In this document: piece by piece, positions 10,577 to 20,586 of the stretch
How the letters are laid out: each line of letters starts with the position of its first letter
Position numbering within the stretch: the stretch's first letter is position 1
DNA from: Powellomyces hirtus
Lineage: Eukaryota > Chytridiomycota > Chytridiomycetes > Spizellomycetales > Powellomycetaceae
DNA: 64,000 nt
Direction: 5' to 3'
Assembly (NCBI GenBank): GCA_025526995.1
Contig: JAHLKG010000002.1
Span: 1,612,001-1,676,000, forward strand
Made by a program: the position numbers and the translations under genes
The notes under the pieces: generated by a model
Seen by the model: only the letters and a program-made list of their open reading frames with translations
Databases searched by the model: none
What the model was told of the DNA's origin: nothing

Positions 10577-10991
10577 CCCCCCATAGATTCGCGACTATCT
10601 CTCAGGCTCGAATCTCTTCAGCGAGGCGAAGCTTGCCTAAGCCGAACGGCTGCGGTTGAACGGATGCTGACGTGGTTGTGGGAAGATGAGGCTGGGGAGG
10701 CGGCCCTGATGCGGGTCGCGTCGCGGTAGTCTCCGGCGGGTAGTCTCCGCCCTTCGTAGGGCGCGAATTCGTCGAAAAGTCTATTTTCTCGTCGCAGGGG
10801 CCCTAAATGACTCACAACTAGTTTTCTCCATGCAAAATCTGATAAGTAACATCTGCTGCGCTTCGTAGGGAATGAAACACTGACACCTGAATTTCTGAGC
10901 GTTCCCAGCCATGACGAGCCTTCAAAAGGCGCTGCCCGCTAAGTTCCCCCTCGCTTCCTTCTTTCTTCTGTAACTAACAACAGGAACAACA
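10577..10991 (+). promoter_or_regulatory. Upstream region of the antisense gene in element C
   Basis: About 415 bp between LTR and ATG. The outer part is close to the reverse complement of 7440-7835 of copy A, including CGCGACTATCTCT and ACATCTGCTGCGCT. Similarity falls away in roughly the last 50-100 bp before the ATG. It probably contains the promoter and leader of the spliced gene. The TATA-like TTTAAAAG of copy A is TTCAAAAG here. Confidence 0.5.
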
Positions 10992-11725
10992 ATGGACGTC
11001 GACCGCAACAACTCCCCGTCCCCCAACACCACCACCACCACCACCACGGCTAAACGCCGTAGCAACAAACAGCTGCAGAAGGCAGCCGCGAAGAAGGTCC
11101 AGCTCGCCGGGGTGAGTGAAGTCTTGACTGTTCCCGTCGGTCGCGGTAATCCCCTTACGCCGTCTCACAGGAGCCGACCGTCCACTACGATTCGGCCCCG
11201 GAGGTCGTGGCCGCAACCAGCACCTGCTGGAAATGCCGCCTGCACAAGGGTGGCAAGATGTTCCTCGGGGAATGTCACCACATGATTTGTCGGCCATGTA
11301 TCGTGGCCTTGGCCGACGCCACAGTACGTTCCCGCTGGCTATGAGGCTTCCCGGTGTCGTTTGGTACTCATTTCCTCTCTCTCTTCTTCCCTTCTGTAGG
11401 ACACTGGCCCTCTGGGCCAGTTTGTGTGTGGTGTCGACCGGTGCGGGAGGACGCTGCACTTCGGTGCAATCCCGGTCTGTTGCGTCCATGACGCATGCCC
11501 CTCCGCCGTGGTGGCCCTCCGTTGGCTCCCCTGCGCCCATGTCAACTGCATGGCGCACATTCGCGCGTAAGTCATCTCTTCTTGTCGATTGTGCGCTTAC
11601 CTTACCGGCTGATCCATTTCTCCCATAGCGAAATGAACATTGCGAATTTCACTCCGCTCCGATGCGGCATGGGGGAGCGCTGCCACGGGGCAAAATGCCT
11701 CTTCTCATTCACCCGTATCAACTAG
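10992..11725 (+). CDS. Divergent antisense RING-like Cys/His protein of element C, three introns
   Basis: Exons are 10992-11111, 11171-11323, 11400-11566 and 11629-11725, totalling 537 nt (178 aa plus stop). Exons 2, 3 and 4 have exactly the same lengths (153, 167, 97) and intron phases as in copy A, although the introns themselves are unlike. The product has a basic Thr-rich N-terminus (KRRSNKQLQKAAAKK), CWKC...ECHHMICRPC in exon 2, LPCAHVNCMAH in exon 3 and CGMGERCHG at the end. Exon 2 is about 55 percent identical to copy A at protein level, yet all Cys and His of the cores are kept. It is antisense to element C (plus strand). This looks like a functional protein under constraint; its activity is not known. 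Confidence 0.85.
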
Positions 11726-11929
11726 TTGGTTCCCCCCCCCTTTTTCCTTTTTTCTTGTACATAATTTCGTCCTGTTGCTCCCTTGGGGCCTGGCCCTCGG
11801 GCCGTAATCAAATTCAGTACCAAAATCTCATCGCTGTACTTGCCTTCTCATCGCTGTGCTCCTTTGAGCCTTGTAGCATTTCGTATGCGTCCGCTGTGTC
11901 CAATGTCACTCGGCTTCCTCCCGGCTATG

Positions 11930-12135
11930 GTGCTCATGGTAGATGCCCTGCATCACACTTCCCCGTTGGGGAGACCACTCAGCGGTTCCCCGGCCATCGT
12001 CCAATGATGCCGGTATCTCACCTAGTGAGGTCTACTGCCTCGCAGTCTTCGGCTCATCGCCCAGCGGGATATGCTGCCCAGCAGCCTTCGGCCATCGTCC
12101 AACGATGCCGGCATCTCACCTCATGAGGTCTACTG
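11930..12135 (-). repeat. Hairpin array of element C, left part
   Basis: The same kind of mini-hairpin array as in A and B, in reverse orientation. It is interrupted after TACTG (12131-12135) by element B and resumes with TACTG at 20034. Confidence 0.85.
12131..12135. other. Target-site duplication of element B, left copy
   Basis: TACTG directly precedes the 5' LTR of B. TACTG at 20034-20038 directly follows the 3' LTR. Five bases is the usual length for Ty3/gypsy integration. Confidence 0.85.
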
Positions 12136-12410
12136 TGTAATGAGGCGTGGCTCACCAGCCTAAGCCTAGACACGCGTTGGGAAGGGTCCCGCGCGAGATG
12201 GATGCTAGCGTCAGCATCCCGAAGGGTACTAGACCTCAGGGATGGCCACGGATGGCCATCACGTGACTAGGGCCGCTCCGCGGCCTAGAAGAAACGTAGG
12301 AATGCTCCGACGAGGGCGCATTCAAGACTTAGAGATCTTACAGTAGAACTAGACATAGGGAATTCCCGAATAGAAGACTAGACTCTGGCAACGGACCTAG
12401 TAATATTACA
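12136..12410 (+). repeat. 5' LTR of element B
   Basis: 275 bp, TGTAAT...ATTACA. It differs from the 3' LTR at gcgttggg/gcgtcggg, gaaacg/gaaaag and atagaag/ataggag. The primer-binding site TGGTAGCACCAC follows at 12411-12422. Confidence 0.95.
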
Positions 12411-12438
12411 TGGTAGCACCACCCCGTAGACGACAACA

Positions 12439-13650
12439 ATGGCACGTAGCACCAGGAACAGCCCAATGGCAGTAGGAGAACCCGAAGTCGACACACCGAC
12501 CGACAACCCCGTCGCAATGTTAGCTGCACAATTGGCGGAGACCCAACGCCTACTGCAGGAACAGATCGCAATGGGAGAGGCCCGCTTCGAAGCCCTTCTC
12601 TCAAGGATTCCGACTCCAGCCCAACCAGCAGTTGCAACACCGCACGTCGACATCACCCTGGCGGAAGAGAACCGCGCACGAATGCAAGCTGAGAAGGAAC
12701 GCCGCGAGAACCTTCGCAAGCAGCTGACACACTTCGACGGAAAAGGGAACAGTGAAGAGATGGTGTCGAAGGTCGATGAGTTCTTGAAGGTCCACACGCG
12801 CTACCTTGAGGCAACCGACTTCAGGACGGACCACCGGGACGTCGACCACATCTCGGGGTACCTCAAGGAAACCGCCGACGAATGGTGGCAAATGCTCAGA
12901 GATGCCGGCGACCAGCCCACGACATTGGAAGAATTCACGAGGGTCCTCCGCATCCGCTTCTACCCCGCCAACTTACGAAACACCGCAGAAGCAAAGATGA
13001 AGCGGTTGGTTTTCACCAATAGCATATCGGAGTATATCGCCAAGTTCAATACCCTTCGGGCCCAGATCGCGACACTCGACGACAAGGAGCGGCTTACCCC
13101 AAGGCAAGAACGTGACTATTTCTTGACGGGATTCTCGACCAACCATGTCGGCCAGCGCATTCGGGACCACTGCTATGCCGCAATCATGAGGAATAATGGC
13201 GCCGAGATCCCGATCACCGAGCTACAGAACGAAGCTCTACTATGCTACAGGATTCGAGGATATGCGGACGATGTCGCGCAGGTAACCCCCAACGGGAGGA
13301 GACGTCAGTACGCTGCAGTCCAGCCGGCTCAGGTACATCGAGGGAACTATCAAGCACGAGAAAGGGGACGCCACACCCCCTATGGCTCAGGTCGTCCCAC
13401 ACGCGGTATGGACAACTACCAAGGGATTTCACGCCGTGAGCGCACCATCTACGACGAACGCCTTGAGCACAACGAATGTTTCAACTGCGGGGGCAAAGGG
13501 CATTACGCCCGTGGGTGCTCAGCAAGTAAAGGTAAAACCGGTGAGCATAGGACGTTCGCCGCCCCTGTAGAGATCACTGAAGGGTCCGGAGACGAGGCGG
13601 CCAGCGACGGGGGCTCAGTCAACAGCTCGGATTTTCGCCCCGGGTGCTGA
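12439..13650 (+). CDS. gag: Gag polyprotein of element B
   Basis: Intact 403-aa Gag. Residues about 1-110 are acidic and coiled (REER-type repeats near AEKERRENLRK). Residues about 110-270 form the capsid-like region typical of chromoviral Gag (ETADEWWQMLRDAG, then FTNSISEYIAKFNTL). The tail has a CCHC zinc knuckle, CFNCGGKGHYARGC (C-x2-C-x4-H-x4-C), for RNA binding. The start is the first ATG, 28 bases after the LTR, in a good context (ACAATGG). The end overlaps pol, which lies in the -1 frame. It assembles the cytoplasmic particle in which reverse transcription takes place. Confidence 0.92.
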   Translation: MARSTRNSPMAVGEPEVDTPTDNPVAMLAAQLAETQRLLQEQIAMGEARFEALLSRIPTPAQPAVATPHVDITLAEENRARMQAEKERRENLRKQLTHFDGKGNSEEMVSKVDEFLKVHTRYLEATDFRTDHRDVDHISGYLKETADEWWQMLRDAGDQPTTLEEFTRVLRIRFYPANLRNTAEAKMKRLVFTNSISEYIAKFNTLRAQIATLDDKERLTPRQERDYFLTGFSTNHVGQRIRDHCYAAIMRNNGAEIPITELQNEALLCYRIRGYADDVAQVTPNGRRRQYAAVQPAQVHRGNYQARERGRHTPYGSGRPTRGMDNYQGISRRERTIYDERLEHNECFNCGGKGHYARGCSASKGKTGEHRTFAAPVEITEGSGDEAASDGGSVNSSDFRPGC

Positions 13651-16600
13651 ACGCTTGCACCGTCTCAGTACCCCAACCCCGGATGCAAGACAAGATCCCC
13701 ACGGACAGACCGGGACCCCGCATTCACAGGAAGACATTTGTGGTCCACGGGAAGGTACAAGGGCACTTTGCCCGCATCCTAATCGATACCGGATGCAACA
13801 CCCTGATCATCAGCGACACTTGGGCCGCCAAACACGGCCTCCGGACCTACACCTCTCCAACTCCGCTGGAGGTCCGGTGGGGCGACAGAGCGGGAAACTA
13901 CGGGGCAACAAAGATGACCTGTGGGGACCTCTCGGTGTTCACCGAGGAGAAGATCACCTACCGGGAGGATACCGTACCATTCGTGGTCGCGCCGATCAGG
14001 GTCGATGCCATACTGGGCTTGCCATTCATATTGGGGCTGGATGTCCGAGGGCTTTTCGACCAAGAGGGCTTTCCAACGATGACGTTCTACCACGACGGCC
14101 AGACCCTCAGCCTTCGAGCCAAATCGACCAACCGCCACTGGGAAGCACCGTCCGCGTGCGCCGCCCGCCTACTCTCCCCACGAGAGGTACGGCCCCGCAG
14201 ATTCCAGCCGGCGAAGCCAGCACTCAATGCAGAGGGAATCTACACGGCCAAGCAATGGAAACGCTTGATGAAGAAGGGCGAGATCACTGGAGTCTTCGAG
14301 GTACACATCGTAGATGCGATTCCAGTCGCAGAGGCTCAATTTGTACGGACGCTCGACGCCAAGAAAAGGGCAATCTTGGAGGAACGACGCCACACCAACA
14401 CTGAAGCCAAGGCGGCAGATCAGGAAGACCCGCTGGAGGCGCTGGCAGCCGACCATCCACTCCGACTGACCCTAGAGAAATACGTCACGACGCTATTCAC
14501 CGAGCAGTCAGGCATGCCTCCGGACCGAGGCGAGGACAATTTCACCATTCGGCTCAAACCCGGCTCGAAGCCCGTGATGCAGCCACTCCGGCATTTGAGC
14601 CCTGACGAACTGGACGAGCTCGGCCAGCAGATGCAGCGTTTAATGGACAAGGGCTGGATCTCACACTCTCGCAGTCCGTGGGGCGCGCCCGTCCTATTTG
14701 CCCCAAAGAAGGACGGCGGCCTACGCTGCTGCATCAACTACCGGGCACTGAACAAGATGACTCACAAGGATGCCACGCCACTTCCGAACCTCTCGGAGCT
14801 GCGTGACAGGCTGGTCAACATGCGGGTATTCACCGCGATCGACATCCGCGACGCGTACCACTGCATCATGATCCGACCGGAAGATAGGGAGAAAACAGCG
14901 TTCCGAACACGTTTCGGACATTTCGAATACAATGTTCTACCTTTCGGCGTAACTAATGCACCTGCTACATTCCAGCGACTAACCAACAAACTCTTGGGCG
15001 ACAAGTACGACGCCTACGTGATCTCGTACCTCGACGATATTCTCATATTCAGCACTGACATGAGTTCGCACATTCAGCACGTCGACGAGGTCCTCAAGAC
15101 CTTGACGGAACATCGCCTCAACGTCAAACCCAGCAAATGTCAATGGGCGGTTGACGAAGTCGAGTTCTGCGGCCACCGAGTCAGCAAGGATGGCCTGAGT
15201 ATCGCCCCCTCCAAGGTGACCGCGGTCCGGGAACGACCCTGCCCGACCAACTCCCTGGAGCTCCTTAGCTTCATGGGCCTCGTCAACTATGTCAAGGAAT
15301 ACATCCCCGAGTATGCACAGATTGCCCTACCCCTAACGAATCTGCAATCCGGCAACCGCCCATGGCAGTGGGGTGACGAGGAAGATCGAGCGTTCAATCG
15401 CTTAAAGGAATTATGCTCCTCGGCACCCACCCTAGCGTACTTCGACCCGGCGCTCGACACCTACTTGTTCACGGACGCATCGGGCTACGCCTACGGCGGA
15501 TGGCTGGCGCAACCGGCCAAAGGGGATTTCCCTTACCCTCACCCACTACCAACCACCAAATCGGGCTTAGCCAACCTCCCGCAACTTCGCCCGGTGACAT
15601 ACTACTCCCGCAAGATGCAACCCGCCGAGACTCGATACCCCGTGCATGAACAAGAACTACTGGGATTAGTCAAATCCATACACGCCAACTGCCATTACCT
15701 CATCGGCCGCCCATTCCGCGCGTTTGTTGACCACAAATCCCTGATCTACCTCCAGGAACAACCCCACCTGTCACGTCGCCAAGCAGGCTGGGTCGCGTTT
15801 CTCCAACAGTTCAATTTCTCAGTGGAATACCTCCCCGGCACATGGAATTCAATCGCCGACTTCCTCAGTCGCAACCCGACTTATGCCCCCAAGTGTGCAA
15901 CCTGCCAGGCCAAGATCGACGTGGTCACCGCCATTGTGCAGATGGAGAAGCCCGTCCCGACGCACATGCCGACCGCTGCGGACTGGACCCAAGCGCTCGC
16001 ATCGGATGATTTCGGCCAAAACATCTTACTAACCATCAACAGTCCACCGGAGAACCTATCCGGCCATGCACGCCGGTTCCGGACAGTGGACTCCCCTCCG
16101 CACCGCTTCTTGATGTACCATGACCGTCGGTACGTCCCCGACAGCTTGCGGGGGCCACTCCTTCAGATTCATCACGACTCCCTCGCGAACGGTGGTCACT
16201 CCGGTGTCCAACGAACGCTCGCCAAACTTTTGGAGTCGTACTATTGGCCTCACATGGAGCGTGATGTGTACCAATATGTCCGCACCTGCCCTACCTGCCA
16301 ACGTCACAAGCGAACCACGCCGATCGGTTTCCTCCGCAGCTTACCGATCCCCGACGCTCGTTGGCAACAAATCGGCATGGATATATTCTTCCCCACGTCA
16401 GGCTCTAAGGGGGGGGAACCTCGGGTAGAGCCCGACGTGACGAAGAACCCTTCGCACCACACCGGCGAGAGACTGACCAAGACGGCGGACGCCGTACTCC
16501 TCATCGTTGACTACCTTACATGCCGCGTGATACTTCTACCGCCTAACACACGCGCTACAGCTCCGGAGACGGCTCAACTCTTTCTAGAACAGGCATTCCG

Positions 16601-17573
16601 CCACACGGGGTTACCGCACACCATCGTGAGCGATCGGGACCCCAAGTGGCTAGCAGAATTCTGGCGGTACCTTATGCGGGCACTCGACGTCAAGCAGGAA
16701 CTTTCGTCGGCACGACATCAGCAGACCGACGGCAAGGCGGAGAACGCCATCAAGACGATCAAGGGAATCATGGGCCCCTTTCTTGACTATGCCGGCTCCA
16801 ACTGGAAGAGTTTACTCCCCACCCTCGAGTACAACTACAACCGAACGCCGCAGACGTCGACGGGACTATCCCCTTTCGAGATTGACCTAGGCCGCGTTCC
16901 CCGAGTACCGAACCAATGGGTAGCACCTAACCCCGGAGAGATAATAAGACAATCAGCACGAACCGCCGTGGAGAGACGGATTAAGGAATTCGCCGACGTG
17001 AGTCGCATCGTGCAGCAACGGCTCCGAGACGCACAGGACCAGCAGGCAAAGTACTACGACCGCAAGAAGCACACAGAAGCATACCGAGAGGGTGACAAGG
17101 TCTTACTTCATCGTGAGGGTATCGTGATTACCAGCATCACCACAAGTAACAAAAAGCTAGCTGAACAATGGATTGGGCCATTCACAATACGCGGCAAGGG
17201 CCCACATCCTGACACCTACGAGCTCGAACTACCCAAGGAGTTCACCGGGTTGCACCCAGTCTTTCATGTCAGCATTCTGAGACGTTACCATGACCCGGGT
17301 GGTACCCCGTACAGACAGGTCACCGCCCCGCCAGAGCCCGAGAAGGACGAAGACGGTCAGGAGACCTACCAAGTGGACAAGATCCTAAATGCCAGATGGC
17401 ACAGGAACACCGAGCAGTTCTTAGTCAAGTGGACAGGTTACGACAACACCCAGAACACGTGGGAGCCGTATGCACACGTGAAGGGAACGACCGCACTGGA
17501 AGAATGGCTCCGGGAGCACCCCGGAGAGGACCGCGGCCAAAGGCTAGCGGCCAGGCGACGTAAGAGAGCCTAG
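13644..17573 (+). CDS. pol: Pol polyprotein of element B (PR-RT-RNaseH-IN-chromodomain)
   Basis: Intact frame of about 1309 aa, open from 13581, in -1 relative to gag and overlapping its last 70 nt. There is no ATG near the gag end, so it is probably made as a Gag-Pol fusion by -1 frameshifting. The start given (GTG) is only the first usable codon. Domains in order are: protease (ILIDTGCNT, residues about 45-55), RT with LPFG and YLDDILIFS (about 450-470), RNase H (FTDASG), integrase zinc finger (HxxxGGHSG, CPTCQRHK), DDE core (GMDIFF, VSDRDPKW, TDGKAENA) and a chromodomain near the C-terminus (FLVKWTGYDNTQNTWEP). All catalytic residues I can check are present. The chromodomain places it in the chromovirus clade. 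Confidence 0.93.
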   Translation: MLNACTVSVPQPRMQDKIPTDRPGPRIHRKTFVVHGKVQGHFARILIDTGCNTLIISDTWAAKHGLRTYTSPTPLEVRWGDRAGNYGATKMTCGDLSVFTEEKITYREDTVPFVVAPIRVDAILGLPFILGLDVRGLFDQEGFPTMTFYHDGQTLSLRAKSTNRHWEAPSACAARLLSPREVRPRRFQPAKPALNAEGIYTAKQWKRLMKKGEITGVFEVHIVDAIPVAEAQFVRTLDAKKRAILEERRHTNTEAKAADQEDPLEALAADHPLRLTLEKYVTTLFTEQSGMPPDRGEDNFTIRLKPGSKPVMQPLRHLSPDELDELGQQMQRLMDKGWISHSRSPWGAPVLFAPKKDGGLRCCINYRALNKMTHKDATPLPNLSELRDRLVNMRVFTAIDIRDAYHCIMIRPEDREKTAFRTRFGHFEYNVLPFGVTNAPATFQRLTNKLLGDKYDAYVISYLDDILIFSTDMSSHIQHVDEVLKTLTEHRLNVKPSKCQWAVDEVEFCGHRVSKDGLSIAPSKVTAVRERPCPTNSLELLSFMGLVNYVKEYIPEYAQIALPLTNLQSGNRPWQWGDEEDRAFNRLKELCSSAPTLAYFDPALDTYLFTDASGYAYGGWLAQPAKGDFPYPHPLPTTKSGLANLPQLRPVTYYSRKMQPAETRYPVHEQELLGLVKSIHANCHYLIGRPFRAFVDHKSLIYLQEQPHLSRRQAGWVAFLQQFNFSVEYLPGTWNSIADFLSRNPTYAPKCATCQAKIDVVTAIVQMEKPVPTHMPTAADWTQALASDDFGQNILLTINSPPENLSGHARRFRTVDSPPHRFLMYHDRRYVPDSLRGPLLQIHHDSLANGGHSGVQRTLAKLLESYYWPHMERDVYQYVRTCPTCQRHKRTTPIGFLRSLPIPDARWQQIGMDIFFPTSGSKGGEPRVEPDVTKNPSHHTGERLTKTADAVLLIVDYLTCRVILLPPNTRATAPETAQLFLEQAFRHTGLPHTIVSDRDPKWLAEFWRYLMRALDVKQELSSARHQQTDGKAENAIKTIKGIMGPFLDYAGSNWKSLLPTLEYNYNRTPQTSTGLSPFEIDLGRVPRVPNQWVAPNPGEIIRQSARTAVERRIKEFADVSRIVQQRLRDAQDQQAKYYDRKKHTEAYREGDKVLLHREGIVITSITTSNKKLAEQWIGPFTIRGKGPHPDTYELELPKEFTGLHPVFHVSILRRYHDPGGTPYRQVTAPPEPEKDEDGQETYQVDKILNARWHRNTEQFLVKWTGYDNTQNTWEPYAHVKGTTALEEWLREHPGEDRGQRLAARRRKRA

Positions 17574-17621
17574 ATAGCGAGCTGTACCGTAAATTAACAA
17601 GAGAAATGCTACTTGAGGTAG

Positions 17622-18362
17622 AGGACATTATAGTGCGAGATTCCGGCATCGTTGGACGATGGCCGGAGGCTGCTGGGCAGCATACCTCGCTGGGCGAGAT
17701 GCCGGCATCGTTGGACGATGGCCGAAGGCTGCTGGGCAGTATACCTCACTAGGTGAGATGCCGGGATCGCTGGGCGATGAGCCGACGGCTTGCCGATGCA
17801 AGGTGACCGGCACCAGATTTGCATGGCGGCGTACCTCGAGACCCGCGGGGACCATGGCTGTGGTACATACCTACGCGAAGGGGAAGAGAAGGGCTTTGGC
17901 CAAGATACCGGCATCGTTTGACGATGGGCCGAAGGCCGCTGGGCGGCATACCTCACTGGGTGAGAAGGGTGATGCTGGGCATCGACCGGCTGCCAATGCA
18001 AGGTGACCGGCACCAGATTTGCATGGCAGCGTACCTCGAGACCCGCGGGGACCATGGCCGTAGTACATACCCACGCGAAGGGGAAGAGAAGGGCTTCGGC
18101 CAAGATACCGGCATCGTTTGACGATGGGCCGAAGGTCGCTGGGCGACATACCTCGCTGGGCGAGATGCCGGGATCGCTGGGCGATGAGCCGAAGACTGCG
18201 AGGCAGTAGACCTCACGAGGTGAGATGCCGGCATCGTTGGACGATGGCCGAAGACTGCGAGGCAGTAGACCTCACGAGGTGAGATACCGGCATCGTTGGA
18301 CGATGGCCGGGGAACCGCTGGGCGGTCTTCCCAATGGGGAAGTGTGATGCAGGGCATCTACC
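17622..18362 (+). repeat. Covarying mini-hairpin array of element B
   Basis: Near-identical to the array of copy A. It has the same hairpin types with coordinated changes in both stem arms, for example CTCAC-TAG-GTGAG next to CTCGC-TGG-GCGAG, and repeated GATGCCGGCATC palindromes. Confidence 0.85.
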
Positions 18363-18577
18363 ATGAGCACCATAGCCGGGAGGAAGCCGAGTGACATTGG
18401 ACACAGCGGACGCATACAAAATGCTACAAGGCTCAAGGGAGCACAGCGATGAGAAGGCAAGTACAGCGATGAGATTGTGGTACTGAATTTGATTATACGG
18501 GCCGAAGGCCAGGCCCCGAAGGAGCAACAGACAACAAGCGAAAGTATGTACAAGAAGAAGGGGGGGGGGAAAACTAA

Positions 18578-19316
18578 TCAACCAATCTTGGTGAAGGAGA
18601 ATTGGCACCGGATGCCGTGGCACCGGTCGCCCAACCCGCACCGGAGGGGGGTGTAATTTGCCACGTTCATCTCGCTGCGAAGAGAGCTGAGTTAGTCAGG
18701 TAAGACAGCAGCAGGCCGAAGAGTACTACTTACGCGCGGACGTGGCCCATGCAGTGGAGATGGTTGCATGGAAACATGCGGAGGTCCGCTCCGACATGGT
18801 TGCAGCCAGCGAACTGGCACCCGGCGGGGATGGCCGCGAAGAAGAGGACCCGGTCGCAGTGGGGGGCGCCGCATGTCAACTGGCCCTGAGGGCCGTCGTT
18901 CTGGAAAGCAAAGGAACAAGGGAACCATACCGTTAGGAAGACATCAGGCCGCCTCTCAGCGAAGGGGAACATACCGTGTCGTCGGCCGCCGCCACGATGC
19001 AGGGCCGGCACACCAGATGGTGGCATTCAGACATAAACATCTTGCTCTTGCGGAATTGGCGGCACTTCCAGCAGGCGGGCAAGTCGGCCGACCTCTCGGG
19101 GGTGGACTTTTCATGGACCGAGGGGTCCTGGAGACAACAAGGGAAGACGGGGAACATGAGACGAGTTGCCACAGCCGAGGATGAGCACCGACCCCTACTT
19201 ACCCGGGCGGGCTGGGCCCGCTTGGTCGCGCCCTTTGCGAGTTGTTGGGTGGGCCGGCGCTTGCCCGTGGTGGTGGTGTCGGAGGGGAGAGGAGAGTTGT
19301 TGGCGACGTCGGCCAT
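18578..19316 (-). CDS. Antisense RING-like Cys/His protein carried by element B, three introns
   Basis: The same gene as at 6655-7393 in copy A, shifted by 11923 bp, with the same four exons and three introns. Two amino-acid changes are visible in the part read: Gln to Arg at the end of exon 1, and Ala to Val after CRPCI. The RING-like core CWKC...ECHHLVCRPC and the downstream PCNHLHCMGH are unchanged, and all splice sites are intact. It lies between the hairpin array and the polypurine tract, opposite in strand to gag-pol. Intactness in an otherwise intact element suggests it is a working part of the transposon rather than a captured passenger in decay. Confidence 0.85.
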
Positions 19317-19758
19317 GTTGTTTGTATGTATGTATGTGTGTGATGTGTGTGTGTCGGGCTACAAAGGAAAGAAGAGCGAGAGGGGGGAGATTCAACGGGC
19401 AGTACCTTTTAAAGGCTCGACCTGCTTGGGAACGCTCGGAAATTCAGGTGTTAGTGTTTCATCCCCTACGGAGCGCAGCAGATGTTACTTATCGAAATCC
19501 ACATGGAGGAAGCTACTCGTGATTCATCTAGGGCACCTGCAAAGAGAGAAATAGACTTTCCGACGATTTCGCGCACCACGAAGGGCGGAGACTACCCGTC
19601 GGAGACTACCGCGACGCGACCCGCGCCAGGGCTGCCTCCCCAGCCTCATCTTCCCACAACCACGTCAGCATCCGTTAACCCGCCGCCGCCCGGCTTAGGC
19701 AAGCTTCGCCCCGCTGAAGAGATTCGAGCCTAAGAGATAGTCGCGAATCTAAGGGGGG

Positions 19759-20033
19759 TGTAATGAGGCGTGGCTCACCAGCCTAAGCCTAGACACGCGT
19801 CGGGAAGGGTCCCGCGCGAGATGGATGCTAGCGTCAGCATCCCGAAGGGTACTAGACCTCAGGGATGGCCACGGATGGCCATCACGTGACTAGGGCCGCT
19901 CCGCGGCCTAGAAGAAAAGTAGGAATGCTCCGACGAGGGCGCATTCAAGACTTAGAGATCTTACAGTAGAACTAGACATAGGGAATTCCCGAATAGGAGA
20001 CTAGACTCTGGCAACGGACCTAGTAATATTACA
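19759..20033 (+). repeat. 3' LTR of element B
   Basis: 275 bp, preceded by the polypurine tract AATCTAAGGGGGG and followed by the duplicated TACTG. Confidence 0.95.
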
Positions 20034-20545
20034 TACTGCCTCGCAGTCTTCGGCCATCGTCCAACGATGCCGGCATCTCACCTTGTGAGGTCTACTACCT
20101 CACAGTCTTCGGCCATCGTCCAACGATGCCGGCATCTCACCTCGTGAGGTCTACTGCCTCGCAGTCTTCGGCTCATCGCCCAGCGATCCCGGCATCTCGC
20201 CCAGCGAGGTATGTCGCCCAGCGACCTTCGGCCCATCGTCAAACGATGCCGGTATCTTGGCCGAAGCCCTTCTCTTCCCCTTCGCGTGGGTATGTACTAC
20301 GGCCATGGTCCCCGCGGGTCTCGAGGTATGCTGCCATGCAAATCTGGTGCCGGTCACCTTGCATCGGCAAGCCGTCGGCTCATCGCCCAGCGATCCCGGC
20401 ATCTCACCCAGTGAGGTATGCTGCCCAGCAGCCTTCGGCCATCGTCCAACGATGCCGGCATCTCGCCCAGCGAGGTATGCTGCCCAGCAGCCTTCGGCCA
20501 TCGTCCAACGATGCCGGAATCTCACACTATAATGTCCTCTACCTC
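20034..20545 (-). repeat. Hairpin array of element C, right part
   Basis: Continuation of the array that stops at 12135. It starts with the second TACTG of the element B target site. It contains the same mini-hairpins in reverse orientation and ends about 40 bp before the stop of the element C pol frame. Confidence 0.85.
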
Positions 20546-20586
20546 AAGTAGCATCTCTCTTGTTAATTTACGGTACAGCTCGCTAT

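Larger units (their letters stand above)
12136..20033 (+). mobile_element. Ty3/gypsy chromovirus copy B (family 1), intact and probably autonomous
   Basis: Complete 7.9-kb element with 275-bp LTRs that differ at three positions, primer-binding site, intact gag and pol, hairpin array, intact antisense RING-like gene and polypurine tract. The TSD is TACTG. It is inserted in the hairpin array of element C in the opposite orientation. It is the best reference copy of the family in this window and the only one with both main reading frames open. Confidence 0.95.

Noticed and set aside
12378..12797. Minus-strand frames opposite gag in copies A, B and C
   Set aside because: Conserved only because gag is conserved. 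There is no independent motif, and they differ from the real antisense gene, which has introns and zinc cores.
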